From Mycobacterium parmense (GTDB lineage: Bacteria; Actinomycetota; Actinomycetes; Mycobacteriales; Mycobacteriaceae), in the NCBI RefSeq assembly GCF_010730575.1, contig NZ_AP022614.1:3100001-3164000 (forward strand): a DNA stretch of 64,000 nt, read 5' to 3'. Shown in pieces: positions 27,259-36,277 of the stretch (positions are counted from its first letter, which is position 1; each line of letters begins with the position of its first letter). Under the pieces are notes generated by a model. That model did no database searches. It worked only from the letters and a program-made list of their open reading frames with translations, and was not told the origin of the DNA. The position numbers were made by a program, and so were the translations under genes.

Positions 27259-28584
27259 ATGACTGAAGACGACGTGATCATCCACCTCGACCACGTCGGC
27301 AAGACCTTCGCAAAGCCCGATGGCGGCACGTTGGTGGTCCTCGACGACATCAACCTCGACATTCGCGAGGGAGAAGTCGTCGCGCTGCTCGGCCGCTCCG
27401 GATGCGGCAAGTCGACGCTGCTGCGCATTATCGCCGGACTGATCGCCCCCACCAGCGGCGCCGCGCTCAACCACGACGCCGAACTCGACGCTGCCAACCC
27501 CGGTACGGCGATGGTGTTCCAAAACTTCGCCCTGATGCCATGGCTAACCGTGCAAAAGAATGTGGAACTCGGACTGGCAGCACGCAAGATCCCGCCGGCT
27601 GAACGGAGTCGGCAAGCGACGGAGGCCATCGACCTGATCGGCCTCGACGGTTTCGAATCCGCCTATCCCAAGGAACTTTCCGGCGGCATGCGGCAACGCG
27701 TCGGATTCGCCCGGGCGCTGGTGCTGCAACCCGATCTGTTGCTGATGGACGAACCCTTCTCCGCGCTGGACGTCCTGACCGCCGAAAACCTGCGCAACGA
27801 GCTGATGAGCCTTTGGACCGGCCAGGAGTTCCCTACCAAGGCCATCTGCGTCGTCACCCACAACATCGAAGAAGCGATCGTGCTGGCCGACCGCGTCGTC
27901 GTGCTGAGCAGCAATCCCGGCCACGTCTTGGCCGAATTCCCCATCCACCTCGAACGTCCCCGCGATCGCCGTTCGCCATCCTTCGAAGCGCTCGTGGACA
28001 AGCTTTACGGACTGCTGACCGGCACCGGATCCGCCACCACACTCGTCGAACCCGGCGCCACACCCACCAGCCACCCCCTGCCCAGAGCGACCGTCGGCGG
28101 GCTGGCCGGGTTGGTCGAAATCGTCTATGGCAAAGGTGGGCACGTCAGCATCCCCAACGTCGCCGCCGACTTGGGTATCGCGGCCGCAGACCTGTTGCCA
28201 CTCGTGGACGCCGCCGCGTTGCTCGACTTCCTGCGCGTCAGCGGAACCGACCTCGAGCTCACCCCCATCGGCAAGGATTTCACCACCGGTGATATCCAAA
28301 CCAGCAAGCAGATCTTCGCCCAACAGGTGCGCACCCGCGCGCCCCTGGTGCGCACCATCTGCCACGCTCTACATGACTGCCCCGACGGCAGCCTGCGCGC
28401 CGGATTCTTCCTCGACATCCTCCAACAGGGATTCAATCCCGAGGACGCCCGGCGACAACTCGACATCGCCATCGGCTGGGGCCGCTACGCGGAGCTCTTC
28501 GACTACAACACACACACCGACCAAATCACCGCCGACTCCAACGCCATCCTCGTGACGCCGGCCGAGTCCAGCGTCGCTCAGTAG
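27259..28584 (+). CDS. ABC ATPase with a C-terminal AAA-associated domain
   Basis: This 441-aa protein has a complete nucleotide-binding domain: Walker A GRSGCGKS (45-52), signature LSGGM (140-144) and Walker B LLLMDEP (160-166). Residues from about 295 to the end form an extra domain resembling the AAA-associated C-terminal domain ([19 protein letters not shown] and [18 protein letters not shown]). The ATG has ACGGAGG 7 nt upstream. It pairs with the two-domain permease just before it. The 3' end overlaps phoY1, read from the other strand, by 7 nt. The extra domain may sense a ligand and replace the missing binding protein; that is inference. Confidence 0.88.
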   Translation: MTEDDVIIHLDHVGKTFAKPDGGTLVVLDDINLDIREGEVVALLGRSGCGKSTLLRIIAGLIAPTSGAALNHDAELDAANPGTAMVFQNFALMPWLTVQKNVELGLAARKIPPAERSRQATEAIDLIGLDGFESAYPKELSGGMRQRVGFARALVLQPDLLLMDEPFSALDVLTAENLRNELMSLWTGQEFPTKAICVVTHNIEEAIVLADRVVVLSSNPGHVLAEFPIHLERPRDRRSPSFEALVDKLYGLLTGTGSATTLVEPGATPTSHPLPRATVGGLAGLVEIVYGKGGHVSIPNVAADLGIAAADLLPLVDAAALLDFLRVSGTDLELTPIGKDFTTGDIQTSKQIFAQQVRTRAPLVRTICHALHDCPDGSLRAGFFLDILQQGFNPEDARRQLDIAIGWGRYAELFDYNTHTDQITADSNAILVTPAESSVAQ

Positions 28585-29243
28585 GCGGATATCTCGTCCT
28601 CGGAGGGCAGCTCGCCGGTGACCATGAAGGTCACCCGGCGGCCGACCTCCACGGCGTGGTCGGCGAAGCGCTCGTAGAAGCGGCCCAGCAGGGCGGTCTC
28701 CACGGCCGCGGGGATGCTGTGCTTCCATTCGCCGTCGATCAGCTCGGTGAACAACCGCCGGTACAGCTCGTCCATGGCGTCGTCCTGTTCGTGCAGCCGG
28801 GCGGCCTCCTGCGGATCGCGGGAGATCAGCACCCGTTTGGCGCTGTCGCCCAACATGATCGCCACCTTGGCCATGCCGGCGAAGCACTCGCGGACTTCCG
28901 CCGGAAGGAGCTGTTGCGGGTACTCTCGCCGCGCGATCTCGGCGACGTGCACCGCCAGCGCGCCCATCCTTTCGGTGTCGGCGAGGATCTGGATGGCGCT
29001 GAAGACGGCGCGCAGCTCGCCGGCCACCGGCTGTTGCAAGGCCAACAGCGCGAACGCTTTGCCCTCGGCCTGCTGACGCAACGCCACGATCCGGGCGTGG
29101 TCGCGGATCACGCGGTTGGCGGCGTCGGCGTCGGCGTCCAGCAGGGCCTGGGTCGCGCGCTTCATCGCCACGCCGGCCAGGCCGCACATCTGCCCGAGTT
29201 GGCCGGTCAGCTCGTCCAGCTGCTGGTGGTAGACGGTTCGCAT
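28578..29243 (-). CDS. phoY1: PhoU-type phosphate signalling protein PhoY1
   Basis: This 221-aa PhoU homologue modulates phosphate sensing by connecting Pst transporters to the SenX3-RegX3 two-component system. Two PhoU repeats are visible, with [22 protein letters not shown] and [16 protein letters not shown] carrying the metal-binding acidic motifs. The C-terminal EDEISAY and length match PhoY1 (Rv3301c) better than PhoY2. The ATG at 29243 has AGAGAGG upstream. In M. tuberculosis I recall phoY1 lying between Rv3300c and glpD2, whereas here it is about 7 kb away from them. Confidence 0.9.
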   Translation of the reverse strand: MRTVYHQQLDELTGQLGQMCGLAGVAMKRATQALLDADADAANRVIRDHARIVALRQQAEGKAFALLALQQPVAGELRAVFSAIQILADTERMGALAVHVAEIARREYPQQLLPAEVRECFAGMAKVAIMLGDSAKRVLISRDPQEAARLHEQDDAMDELYRRLFTELIDGEWKHSIPAAVETALLGRFYERFADHAVEVGRRVTFMVTGELPSEDEISAY

Positions 29244-29447
29244 GGTGGTGACGCCTCTCTGAAGGACACCTGACTGGCACGCTAGGGACTCCCCGCCGAC
29301 TTCCGCTAGGGACGAAAGCCACCCGGTGGCCGGTTTGTCGGCACGCCCGCCCGACCCGCCGGCGCGCCGCAGACGGTCACGCGGAGAAGGGCACAAGGTC
29401 ACACCCGCGCGGTGCCCTCGACCCTGTCGGTCAGCGGTCACACCGAC

Positions 29448-29453
29448 CAGAAT
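29448..29453 (+). promoter_or_regulatory. -10 hexamer before the DUF5994-like gene
   Basis: CAGAAT ends 6 nt before the GTG at 29460, in line with a leaderless mRNA. The first base deviates from the TANNNT consensus. Confidence 0.4.
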
Positions 29454-29459
29454 CGAGCC

Positions 29460-30107
29460 GTGAACAACGAGAGCCGGGTGCAGCTCAAGCCTTATCGGTC
29501 TGTATCGGAGCACATCGACGGGGCGTGGTGGCCGCGGTCCTACGACCTGATCGGCGAGCTGCCCGGCCTACTCGCGTCGGTCGCCGAGCGGCTCGGGCGG
29601 GTGGTGATCGTGGGCTACCGCCGCAACGGCTGGCAGGAAACGCCGCCCCTTGCCGAGATCGGCGGCCACACGGTGGAACTGCTCGGGTTCACCAGCGACG
29701 AATCGGCCACCGTCATCCTGATCGGCGAGCACGGCCACCACCTCACGCTGGAGGTCGTCCGCCCGGACACCAGCGAGGACGCCGCGCGCGATGCGCTGAA
29801 ACGGGCGGCGGTGCCCGCCGACACCGAGCCCGCACCCGCCGGTCGGACGACGATCGCGCGAACCGTGGCCGACGTGGCGGACAAGCTGGCCCGCCACGAG
29901 GGCCTCGGCGACGAGGAGCGGACCGCTCAGATCAGACAATGGGCGCAGGAGGCCCATCGACAGTTCGCCGATGCGCCCCTGCAGACCTTCGTGCCGATCC
30001 TGGTCGAACACATCGTGCGCAACCGCATGCTGGAAACCCGCCCGCGTCAGCATCGCGGTCCGCCGGCCGAAGAATCACGGACCGCAGAACAATCACAGAC
30101 CGGGTAG
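29460..30107 (+). CDS. DUF5994-like protein
   Basis: This 215-aa protein starts [12 protein letters not shown] within the first residues and has [22 protein letters not shown] split over residues 17-38, a pattern I associate with the DUF5994 family of mycobacterial hypothetical proteins. The C-terminal third, [15 protein letters not shown] to [11 protein letters not shown], looks like a small helical bundle. The GTG start at 29460 gives MNNESRV and follows a -10 hexamer by 6 nt. The 3' end overlaps the convergent glutamate-synthase-like gene by 15 nt. The function is unknown. Confidence 0.72.
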   Translation: MNNESRVQLKPYRSVSEHIDGAWWPRSYDLIGELPGLLASVAERLGRVVIVGYRRNGWQETPPLAEIGGHTVELLGFTSDESATVILIGEHGHHLTLEVVRPDTSEDAARDALKRAAVPADTEPAPAGRTTIARTVADVADKLARHEGLGDEERTAQIRQWAQEAHRQFADAPLQTFVPILVEHIVRNRMLETRPRQHRGPPAEESRTAEQSQTG

Positions 30108-31634
30108 GCCGCCCATCAGGGCGCTCAACGCTTTGGCGTCGGCCGGTCCGGGCAAACCCCAGCCGGGCCGGTAGTCGAACAACCGGTCCACCGTCACCGC
30201 CTTGAGGTCGACGTCCAGGAGCTCGATGGCGTCCGGCGGCACGAGCGCGGGATGCGCATAGCCACAGGCGCGCGCCAGGGACAACAGCTCGAAGCGCAGG
30301 GTGGCCAGATAGTTGGCGCAGCGCACCGATTTCACCGCCGGGTCCAGGCCGTGCTGCAACCACGCCGACTGGGTCGCGACGCCGGATGGGCACCGACCCG
30401 TGTGGCAGCGCTGGGCCTGGATGCAGCCGATCGAAAACATCGCCGTACGGCCGGCGTTGATCATGTCGCAGCCCGCGGCCAGAGCCAGCAGGGCGTTCTC
30501 CGGGATGCCGAGCTTGCCCGAACCGACGAACACCACCTCGTGATGCAGCCCGTGTTCGGCGAAAACCCGGTAGACGCGGGAGAACGCCCACTTGAAGGGC
30601 AGGGCGACATGGTCGGTGAAAACGAGCGGGGCCGCGCCGGTGCCGCCCTCGCCGCCGTCGATGGTGACGAAGTCGACACCGGTGCCGGTGCGGGCCATGC
30701 GCGCCGCCAGGTCGATCCAGAACCGCTCCTCGCCGACCGCCGACTTAATGCCCACCGGCAGGCCGGTCTCGGCGGCGATGGTCTCCACCAGCTCCAGCAG
30801 CCCGTCGACGTCGCGGAACGCCGTGTGGCCGGCGGGGCTCTTGCAGTCCACGCCTACCGGGATGCCGCGGATGGCGGCGATCTCGGGGGTGACCTTGGCG
30901 CCCGGCAGCATGCCGCCCAGTCCTGGTTTGGCGCCCTGGCTGAGCTTGATCTCGATGGCCCGGATCGATTGCGTGGCCGCAACCCGGTCGATCAGCCGGG
31001 GCAGGCTGAAGGTGCCGTCGTCGTTGCGGCACCCGAAGTAGCCGGTGCCGATCTGCCACACCAGTTCTCCCCCGTTGAGGTGGTACGGCGACACCCCGCC
31101 CTCGCCGGTGGTGTGCAGGGCTCCGGCCAGGGCCGCCCCCTTGTTGAGCGCGGTGATCGCCGCGGCGGACAGCGCACCGAAGCTCATCCCCGAGACGTTG
31201 ACCAGCGACGCCGGCCGGAAGGCTCTGGCCCGCCCCCGCGCGCCGCCGAGCACCTTCGCCGACGGCAGCGGCACGGCGGGGTCGGGATGCCCGGGCTCGC
31301 CGCCGCCGGCCGGCAGCGGGAACGCCGCGTGCTTGATGATCGGGTAGTTATGGACCCGTTCCAGGTCGTTGTCGGTGCCGAACCCGAAGTATCGATTGCC
31401 CATCTTCGACGACGCGTACACCCACCGGCGCTGGTCGCGGCTGAAGGGCCGTTCCGCGTCGTTGTCGGTGACGATGTACTGGCGCAGCTCCGGGCCCACC
31501 GCCTCGAGCAGGAACCGCAGGTGGCCGACCACGGGATAGTTGCGCAGGATGGTGTGCCGGCGCTGCAACAGATCCCATCCCGTCACCCCGGCCAGGCCGC
31601 CACCCAGCAGGGCGGCCGCGAATCGTCGCTTCAC
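30093..31634 (-). CDS. FMN-binding glutamate synthase family protein
   Basis: This 513-aa protein corresponds to the FMN-binding synthase domain of glutamate synthase without the amidotransferase. NVSGMSFGALS, IEIKLSQGAKPGLGGMLP and DFVTIDGGEGGTGAAP form the FMN and 2-oxoglutarate sites, and CIQAQRCHTGRCPSG carries the cysteines of a 3Fe-4S cluster. Unlike the soluble enzyme it has an N-terminal hydrophobic anchor (residues 4-20, FAAALLGGGLAGVTGW). Stand-alone proteins of this family have no settled function; a redox or amine-metabolising role is possible. The start is GTG at 31634. Confidence 0.87.
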   Translation of the reverse strand: MKRRFAAALLGGGLAGVTGWDLLQRRHTILRNYPVVGHLRFLLEAVGPELRQYIVTDNDAERPFSRDQRRWVYASSKMGNRYFGFGTDNDLERVHNYPIIKHAAFPLPAGGGEPGHPDPAVPLPSAKVLGGARGRARAFRPASLVNVSGMSFGALSAAAITALNKGAALAGALHTTGEGGVSPYHLNGGELVWQIGTGYFGCRNDDGTFSLPRLIDRVAATQSIRAIEIKLSQGAKPGLGGMLPGAKVTPEIAAIRGIPVGVDCKSPAGHTAFRDVDGLLELVETIAAETGLPVGIKSAVGEERFWIDLAARMARTGTGVDFVTIDGGEGGTGAAPLVFTDHVALPFKWAFSRVYRVFAEHGLHHEVVFVGSGKLGIPENALLALAAGCDMINAGRTAMFSIGCIQAQRCHTGRCPSGVATQSAWLQHGLDPAVKSVRCANYLATLRFELLSLARACGYAHPALVPPDAIELLDVDLKAVTVDRLFDYRPGWGLPGPADAKALSALMGGLPGL

Positions 31635-31801
31635 GCCGGCACGGCGCGGAGTTCGCTCATGTGATCATGCTCGCCGCCCACGCCGCCCCTTCCTAGTGAC
31701 GTGAGTCCTCAATTCCCTCCGGCACATGCGACATCCGGCCCTAGTCCGCGCCGCCGTCGCGACATCAGGCTGGCACACATGGGCGCTGCGGCGCGGAGCC
31801 C

Positions 31802-33037
31802 TCACCCCGCTGACGGCGGGCGGTGCATCACCGTCCCCTTGAGCTCCAGGCCGTACTCGATCCCCTCGTAGTCGCGCCCCTCGAGCTTGCGTGCCTTCTT
31901 CGAGGCCGCCGCCGCCGCGGGCATTCGCATCGGCGGCATCGGGATGGAGGGAAAACCCATGTCGTCCACGGGAAGGGGGGTCACCGACGACGCGAGCTGG
32001 ACCGGAACCTGCGCGGCGGGCACCAGGCCCACCACCGACGGCGGCATCATCAGCTTGCCCACCGACACGGCCGCGCCCATCGCCGCGGCGGGCTCCACTT
32101 CCGCCACTCCGGCGCCCAGGGCACCGCCGAGTGAGCCCAGGCCCGAGGCCTCCGCGCCCAGCGCCGCCTCCCCCTCCGAGACGCCAGACCCGACGTCGGC
32201 GCCGACCGACTGCAGCGACTGGGACGCGCTCAACTGCGCGAGGTAACTGAGCAGGTTGATCGGGATCCCGCCCGCGATGAACTGGTTGCCGTACGCCATG
32301 GCCAGTCCGAACCACCCGGCCTTGGGGTCAAAGCCGAAAGGGGTGCTCAGCAGCGAGGTCAGCAGATCCCCGATCGCCGACTGCGCCGACGTCACGGCGG
32401 TCGGAGCAGCGGCCGCCGCGGGACTGGCGGCGGGGGTCGCGGCCGCGGCCCGTACCGTGCGGGCCGGCCCGGCGGCGGCCCGGGCTACACCGGCCACGTT
32501 CGGCAGCCGCGACGACTTCGCGATCGGGGGCGGCGGCGAGAACGACGGCAGCGTGACGGCCTGTGCCGACGCTGCCTGGTAGCGGTGCATCGCCCCGGTG
32601 TTGTTCGCCCACATCGCCGCGTACTCGTCTTCGGTCGCAGCGATCGCCGCGAGGTTGTTCCCGAACCAGTTGGTGGCCAACAACTGCGCCAGCCTAGCCC
32701 TGTTGTCGGCGACCTGGGCCGGCGTGACCATCGCCGAGCGGGCGGCGTCGAAGGCCGCCGCGGCGGCCTGAGCCGAGGAAGCCGCCTGCATACACTGCTG
32801 CGCGGTGACGGCCATCCAGTCGAGGTAGGGCTCGACGGCCCCGGTCATCGCGTCCGACGACGTGCCACCCCAGGAATCGGTCAGCGACGACAGGACCGCG
32901 GCGTAGCCTTCTGCGGAGGCCTCCAAGCCGTTGCCCAGTTCCTCCCAGGCGTCCGACGCCTCGATCAACGGCCAGGCTCCGGGGCCGGTGTGGATCAGCG
33001 CCGAGCTGACCTCGGGCGGCAGCGCTAGGGAATCCAT
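31802..33037 (-). CDS. PPE family protein (first of a tandem pair)
   Basis: This 411-aa protein starts MDSLALPPEVSSALIHTGPG and has the PPE-domain features SWGGTSSDAM (WxG) and LATNWFGNNLAAIAATEDEYAAMW at about residues 120-143. The C-terminal part is Ala/Val/Pro rich and ends VMHRPPSAG, a tail common to many PPE proteins. PPE proteins are normally exported by ESX systems with a PE partner, but no PE gene is nearby. It lies 101 nt from a paralogue and both are on the minus strand, so they could share a transcript. Confidence 0.93.
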   Translation of the reverse strand: MDSLALPPEVSSALIHTGPGAWPLIEASDAWEELGNGLEASAEGYAAVLSSLTDSWGGTSSDAMTGAVEPYLDWMAVTAQQCMQAASSAQAAAAAFDAARSAMVTPAQVADNRARLAQLLATNWFGNNLAAIAATEDEYAAMWANNTGAMHRYQAASAQAVTLPSFSPPPPIAKSSRLPNVAGVARAAAGPARTVRAAAATPAASPAAAAAPTAVTSAQSAIGDLLTSLLSTPFGFDPKAGWFGLAMAYGNQFIAGGIPINLLSYLAQLSASQSLQSVGADVGSGVSEGEAALGAEASGLGSLGGALGAGVAEVEPAAAMGAAVSVGKLMMPPSVVGLVPAAQVPVQLASSVTPLPVDDMGFPSIPMPPMRMPAAAAASKKARKLEGRDYEGIEYGLELKGTVMHRPPSAG

Positions 33038-33138
33038 GCCGTCTCATTCAGGAGAATGTCTCGGTTGCTGCTCGTCGCCGTTGACTCAGCCGGTGGCGGC
33101 AATGGGTGTCCGCGGTCGTGGGGCACCATGGTGTGCTC

Positions 33139-34317
33139 TTATCCGGCAGATGGCGGTCGGGGCATCACCGATCCCTTGACTCGCGCGCCGTACTCCTGCT
33201 CCTCGTATTTCTGCTGCTTGCGTTTGCGCCAGCCACTGCCCGCCGAGATCGGCGGCGGCATCAGGGGCGGGAGCATGGGCATGCCGGCGTCGCCCGGCGG
33301 CAGCGGCGACGCCGCCGACGCCAGCTGCACCGGCGCTTGCGCGGCGGGCAGCAGCCCCACCACCGCGGGGGGCGCGGTGATCTTGCCCAGCGACACCCCC
33401 ACGCCGATCGCGCCGGTGGTACCCACTTGTCCGAGTCCGGCGCCGAGGCCACCGCCCATGGCCCCCAGACCCGACGCCGCGCCCGAGGCCGCCCCGCCGA
33501 TCGCGGACTCGCCTTCGGTGAGGCCGGTGCCGACCTCGGCGCCCACCGACTGCAGGGCCTGGGCGGAGTTGGCCTGCGCCAGGTAGCTGAGCATGTTGAT
33601 GGGGAAGCCCGACGAGATGAACTGGTTGGCCCACGTATTGGCCAGCCCGAACCAGCCGGCGTTGGGGTCGAAGCCGAATGGGGTACTCAGGATCGAGGTC
33701 AGCAGATCGCCGATCGCCGTCTGCGCTGACGTCGCCGCGCCGGGAGCGGCGCTCGTGGACGTGGCGGTGGTCTGGGCCGCCGCCCCGGCGGGATTCACGA
33801 TCGAGGCCGGCGACGAGAACTGCGAGAGCGTCGTCGTGGCCTGAGACGACGCCGTCTGATAGCGGTTCATCGCCGCCGAGTTGTTGGCCCACATGGTCTG
33901 GTACTGATCTTCGGTCGCGGCTATCGCCGGCAGGTTGTTGCCGAAGCGGTTGGTCGCCAGCAACTGCGCCAGCCGCGCGCGGTTCGCACTCACCTGGGCC
34001 GGCGTAACCATCGTCGAGGCGGCGGAGGTGTAGGCCACCGCGGCGGCCTGAGTGGAGTAGGCCATCTGCTGGGCCTGCTGCGCGGTGTTGCGCATCCAGG
34101 CCACGTACGGGCGCGCGGCCTGGATCGCGGCGGCCCCGGACGGGCCGTCCCACGACTCAGCCAGCGACGAGAGCACCGCAGAGTAGCCGGCGGTGGAGTT
34201 CTCCAACTCGGTGCCCAGGCGCTCCCACGCTGCGGACGCCTCCATGATCGAGCCGGCTCCGGGCCCCGAGTGGATGAGCGCCGAGGTGATCTCTGGGGGC
34301 AGGGCTGAGAAGTCCAT
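33139..34317 (-). CDS. PPE family protein (second of a tandem pair)
   Basis: This 392-aa PPE protein begins MDFSALPPEITSALIHSGPG and contains SWDGPSGAAA (WxG) and LATNRFGNNLPAIAATEDQY. Its central GFDPNAGWFGLANTWANQF and the tail VMPRPPSAG are closely shared with the neighbouring paralogue. It is the upstream gene of the pair. The missing PE partner implies either use of a PE encoded elsewhere or a divergent export route. Confidence 0.93.
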   Translation of the reverse strand: MDFSALPPEITSALIHSGPGAGSIMEASAAWERLGTELENSTAGYSAVLSSLAESWDGPSGAAAIQAARPYVAWMRNTAQQAQQMAYSTQAAAVAYTSAASTMVTPAQVSANRARLAQLLATNRFGNNLPAIAATEDQYQTMWANNSAAMNRYQTASSQATTTLSQFSSPASIVNPAGAAAQTTATSTSAAPGAATSAQTAIGDLLTSILSTPFGFDPNAGWFGLANTWANQFISSGFPINMLSYLAQANSAQALQSVGAEVGTGLTEGESAIGGAASGAASGLGAMGGGLGAGLGQVGTTGAIGVGVSLGKITAPPAVVGLLPAAQAPVQLASAASPLPPGDAGMPMLPPLMPPPISAGSGWRKRKQQKYEEQEYGARVKGSVMPRPPSAG

Positions 34318-34653
34318 GGCACCTCACTTCGCAAACGTGGGCGACGAACGGAAGACATCGCGATGACTACGCCGCAACGAAACCCCAAACATTGAGTTTT
34401 GAAGTCTCATCTGCGGATCGGCGCCTTTCCCTGTCCCCCTACCGGATGCCACGAACATATACCGGCGACGCTGGTCAGCGAAGTGTTTACCGGTCAGGAG
34501 ACCCTGTGTTTCGCTACACGTTTACCGTGGCGCCGCGCGGCAGGTCGACTCGGCCAAGCACGGCGGACAGCCGCGGCCGTCGTCGAACCGGATCGGGATC
34601 GTTTCGAGGGCCGGCGACGAGGTCGGTCTCGCCTCGACGGGCCGACGACGGGA
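34318..34653. other. Intergenic region with repeated GTTTACCG motif
   Basis: No convincing gene is seen. GTTTACCG occurs at 34485-34492 and 34520-34527 (35 bp apart), upstream of the PPE pair. The region carries the PPE promoter and the end of the P450 gene. Confidence 0.5.
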
Positions 34654-35832
34654 CTACCAGCGCAGCATCAGGCTTTCCAGGTGGGTCACGCCCGTCGGTT
34701 GATGCACGATGGCTGGCGCGAAGTCTGGTTCTAACTCGAAGTCTGGGATGCGGCCCAACCACTCGGCCACGAAGGTGGCCATTTCAAGGCGGGCCAAGTG
34801 CATGCCGAGGCATCTGTGTATGCCACTGCCGAACGCCCAATGACGTTGCCGATGAATCTCTCCGTCGCCGGCTGTCGATATCTCGTCGCCGCCGTTCTCT
34901 CTGCCCGCGGCTTCCAAAGCCAGCCAGACCACACTGCGCGCCGGGACTGTGACGCCGCCGATCTCGACCGCACGAGAGGTGACGCGCGGGATGGCCGGTC
35001 CCGGCGCTTCCAGCCGTAGCATCTCCTCGACGAACGCCGGGATCTGCGCGGCATCCTCGCGTAGGCGGGCCCGCAGCTGCGGGTCGCGGGCAAGGCGCAG
35101 TAGAGTGAAACAGTTTGCGGCGGAAACCATTTCAACCCCGGCGACGGAGAACAGCAAAAGGAGGACCGACACGGCTTCCACCTCGCTGAGCGGAAAGTCG
35201 CGATCGGCGGTGACTCCTTCCAGGAGCGGCCAGAGAACGCCGGGCAATCGAGCGGGATTGCTCGTCTGGGTGACCAGTTCAGAATTCAGCCATTGGACCA
35301 GCTCAAGTTCGGCCGCTCCGTTGGGGTCACCGACCACTGCCGCCCGGATCAGCCGTTCAGCCCTGGCGTCCTCAGCCGGTATCCCGCACACGGTGAGCAG
35401 CGTTTGGCAGGCGAAGCTGTCGGTGACCCCGACGGCGTCGCATCGCCCTTTCGCAGCGACCGTGTCGAACAGCAGCGCCGCCCGGGACCGCAACGCCGGA
35501 GCGAAGGGAGCCAATGCTTTAGGGCTGAAAAGAGGATGCAGTACACGGCCGAAACGGGCATGCTCGGACCGGCTCCCACAAGAAAGCGGAACTTGAGGAA
35601 GCGGCACGCCCGACAAGGCGATCTTGAAGGTTTTCGGTGGCGAGACAAACGTTTCCGGGTCGAGCAAAGCCGCCCGCACATCGTCTCGTCTGGTGAGGTA
35701 ATAGCCGCGTAGCTCTGGTTTACCCGCCTCGAGTTTCACCACCGGGCCCAGTTCCCGCAACTGGCGCCAGAACGCGCCGCGGTCCGCAGCGAACTCCGGA
35801 CTCTCCTTGTGGTGCAGCGGAGGCCAAGTCAT
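34654..35832 (-). CDS. Atypical cytochrome P450
   Basis: This 392-aa P450 has the heme-ligand motif FGSGIHRCLG with Cys341 and the K-helix ExxR (EMLR, 270-273). Two features are odd: the I-helix reads AGVEM (231-235) where AGxET or AGxDT is usual, so the oxygen-activating threonine is Met, and the meander before the heme loop lacks the normal PxxF motif. Some phenol-coupling P450s also lack this threonine; alternatively the gene may be decaying. The ATG has CGGAGG 5 nt upstream and overlaps a tiny upstream frame by 4 nt. No ferredoxin is nearby. Confidence 0.85.
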   Translation of the reverse strand: MTWPPLHHKESPEFAADRGAFWRQLRELGPVVKLEAGKPELRGYYLTRRDDVRAALLDPETFVSPPKTFKIALSGVPLPQVPLSCGSRSEHARFGRVLHPLFSPKALAPFAPALRSRAALLFDTVAAKGRCDAVGVTDSFACQTLLTVCGIPAEDARAERLIRAAVVGDPNGAAELELVQWLNSELVTQTSNPARLPGVLWPLLEGVTADRDFPLSEVEAVSVLLLLFSVAGVEMVSAANCFTLLRLARDPQLRARLREDAAQIPAFVEEMLRLEAPGPAIPRVTSRAVEIGGVTVPARSVVWLALEAAGRENGGDEISTAGDGEIHRQRHWAFGSGIHRCLGMHLARLEMATFVAEWLGRIPDFELEPDFAPAIVHQPTGVTHLESLMLRW

Positions 35833-35978
35833 GCCGCCTCCGACGAAGCCCAGGGCTCACCAACACAGGTGGCACAGCGATAACCCCGAATCGCGCGTCG
35901 TGGCGTCCCCGCGGACGCGGTCTCTGAATTCGCCTCGCCGAGCTCACCAAAGATGCCGAAGATCGTTGTTCGGTTCAT
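35829..35978 (-). CDS. 49-aa frame coupled to the P450
   Basis: This short frame begins MNRTTIFGIFGELGEAN and ends with GYRCATCVGEPWASSEAA; its stop overlaps the P450 start codon as ATGA. Its own start overlaps the stop of another small frame in the same way. It has no Shine-Dalgarno, so it would rely on re-initiation. It may be a real peptide such as a substrate of the P450, or a chance or decayed frame. The composition does not settle the question. Confidence 0.35.
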   Translation of the reverse strand: MNRTTIFGIFGELGEANSETASAGTPRRAIRGYRCATCVGEPWASSEAA

Positions 35979-36091
35979 CGTTTCGATGGCGGCATTCCGA
36001 ATCCGAAGGACCGGGCACAATGAGTACGAGAGGCGCCGGGCGCTTTCATGCAGAAGGTGATGTCCGACATTCCAGGAAGCTCGGGACGCAT
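35975..36091 (-). CDS. 38-aa frame overlapping the next small frame
   Basis: This frame begins MRPELPGMSDITFC and ends FGFGMPPSKR; its TGA overlaps the following ATG as ATGA. No recognised domain and no strong Shine-Dalgarno are present. Together with the 49-aa frame and the P450 it forms a chain of three frames joined by 4-nt overlaps. The rest of the 35833-36277 gap, beyond these two frames, holds nothing I can identify. Confidence 0.25.
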   Translation of the reverse strand: MRPELPGMSDITFCMKAPGASRTHCARSFGFGMPPSKR

Positions 36092-36277
36092 GCTGTCGCG
36101 GGCCTCGGCACGCGGCGTGTCCCTGTCGTTCATTCCTGCCCAACTTACAGTCTCGTCGCAGCGATAGTTCAGGAACGCGGTGTAATGCGACGTGGATCAC
36201 GGCCGGGGTTGTGCCGGCCGGGTTGGAACAACCGCATGAATGGCCGCCCTAACCGCTCCGCGCGCCGCCCGAGCAGC

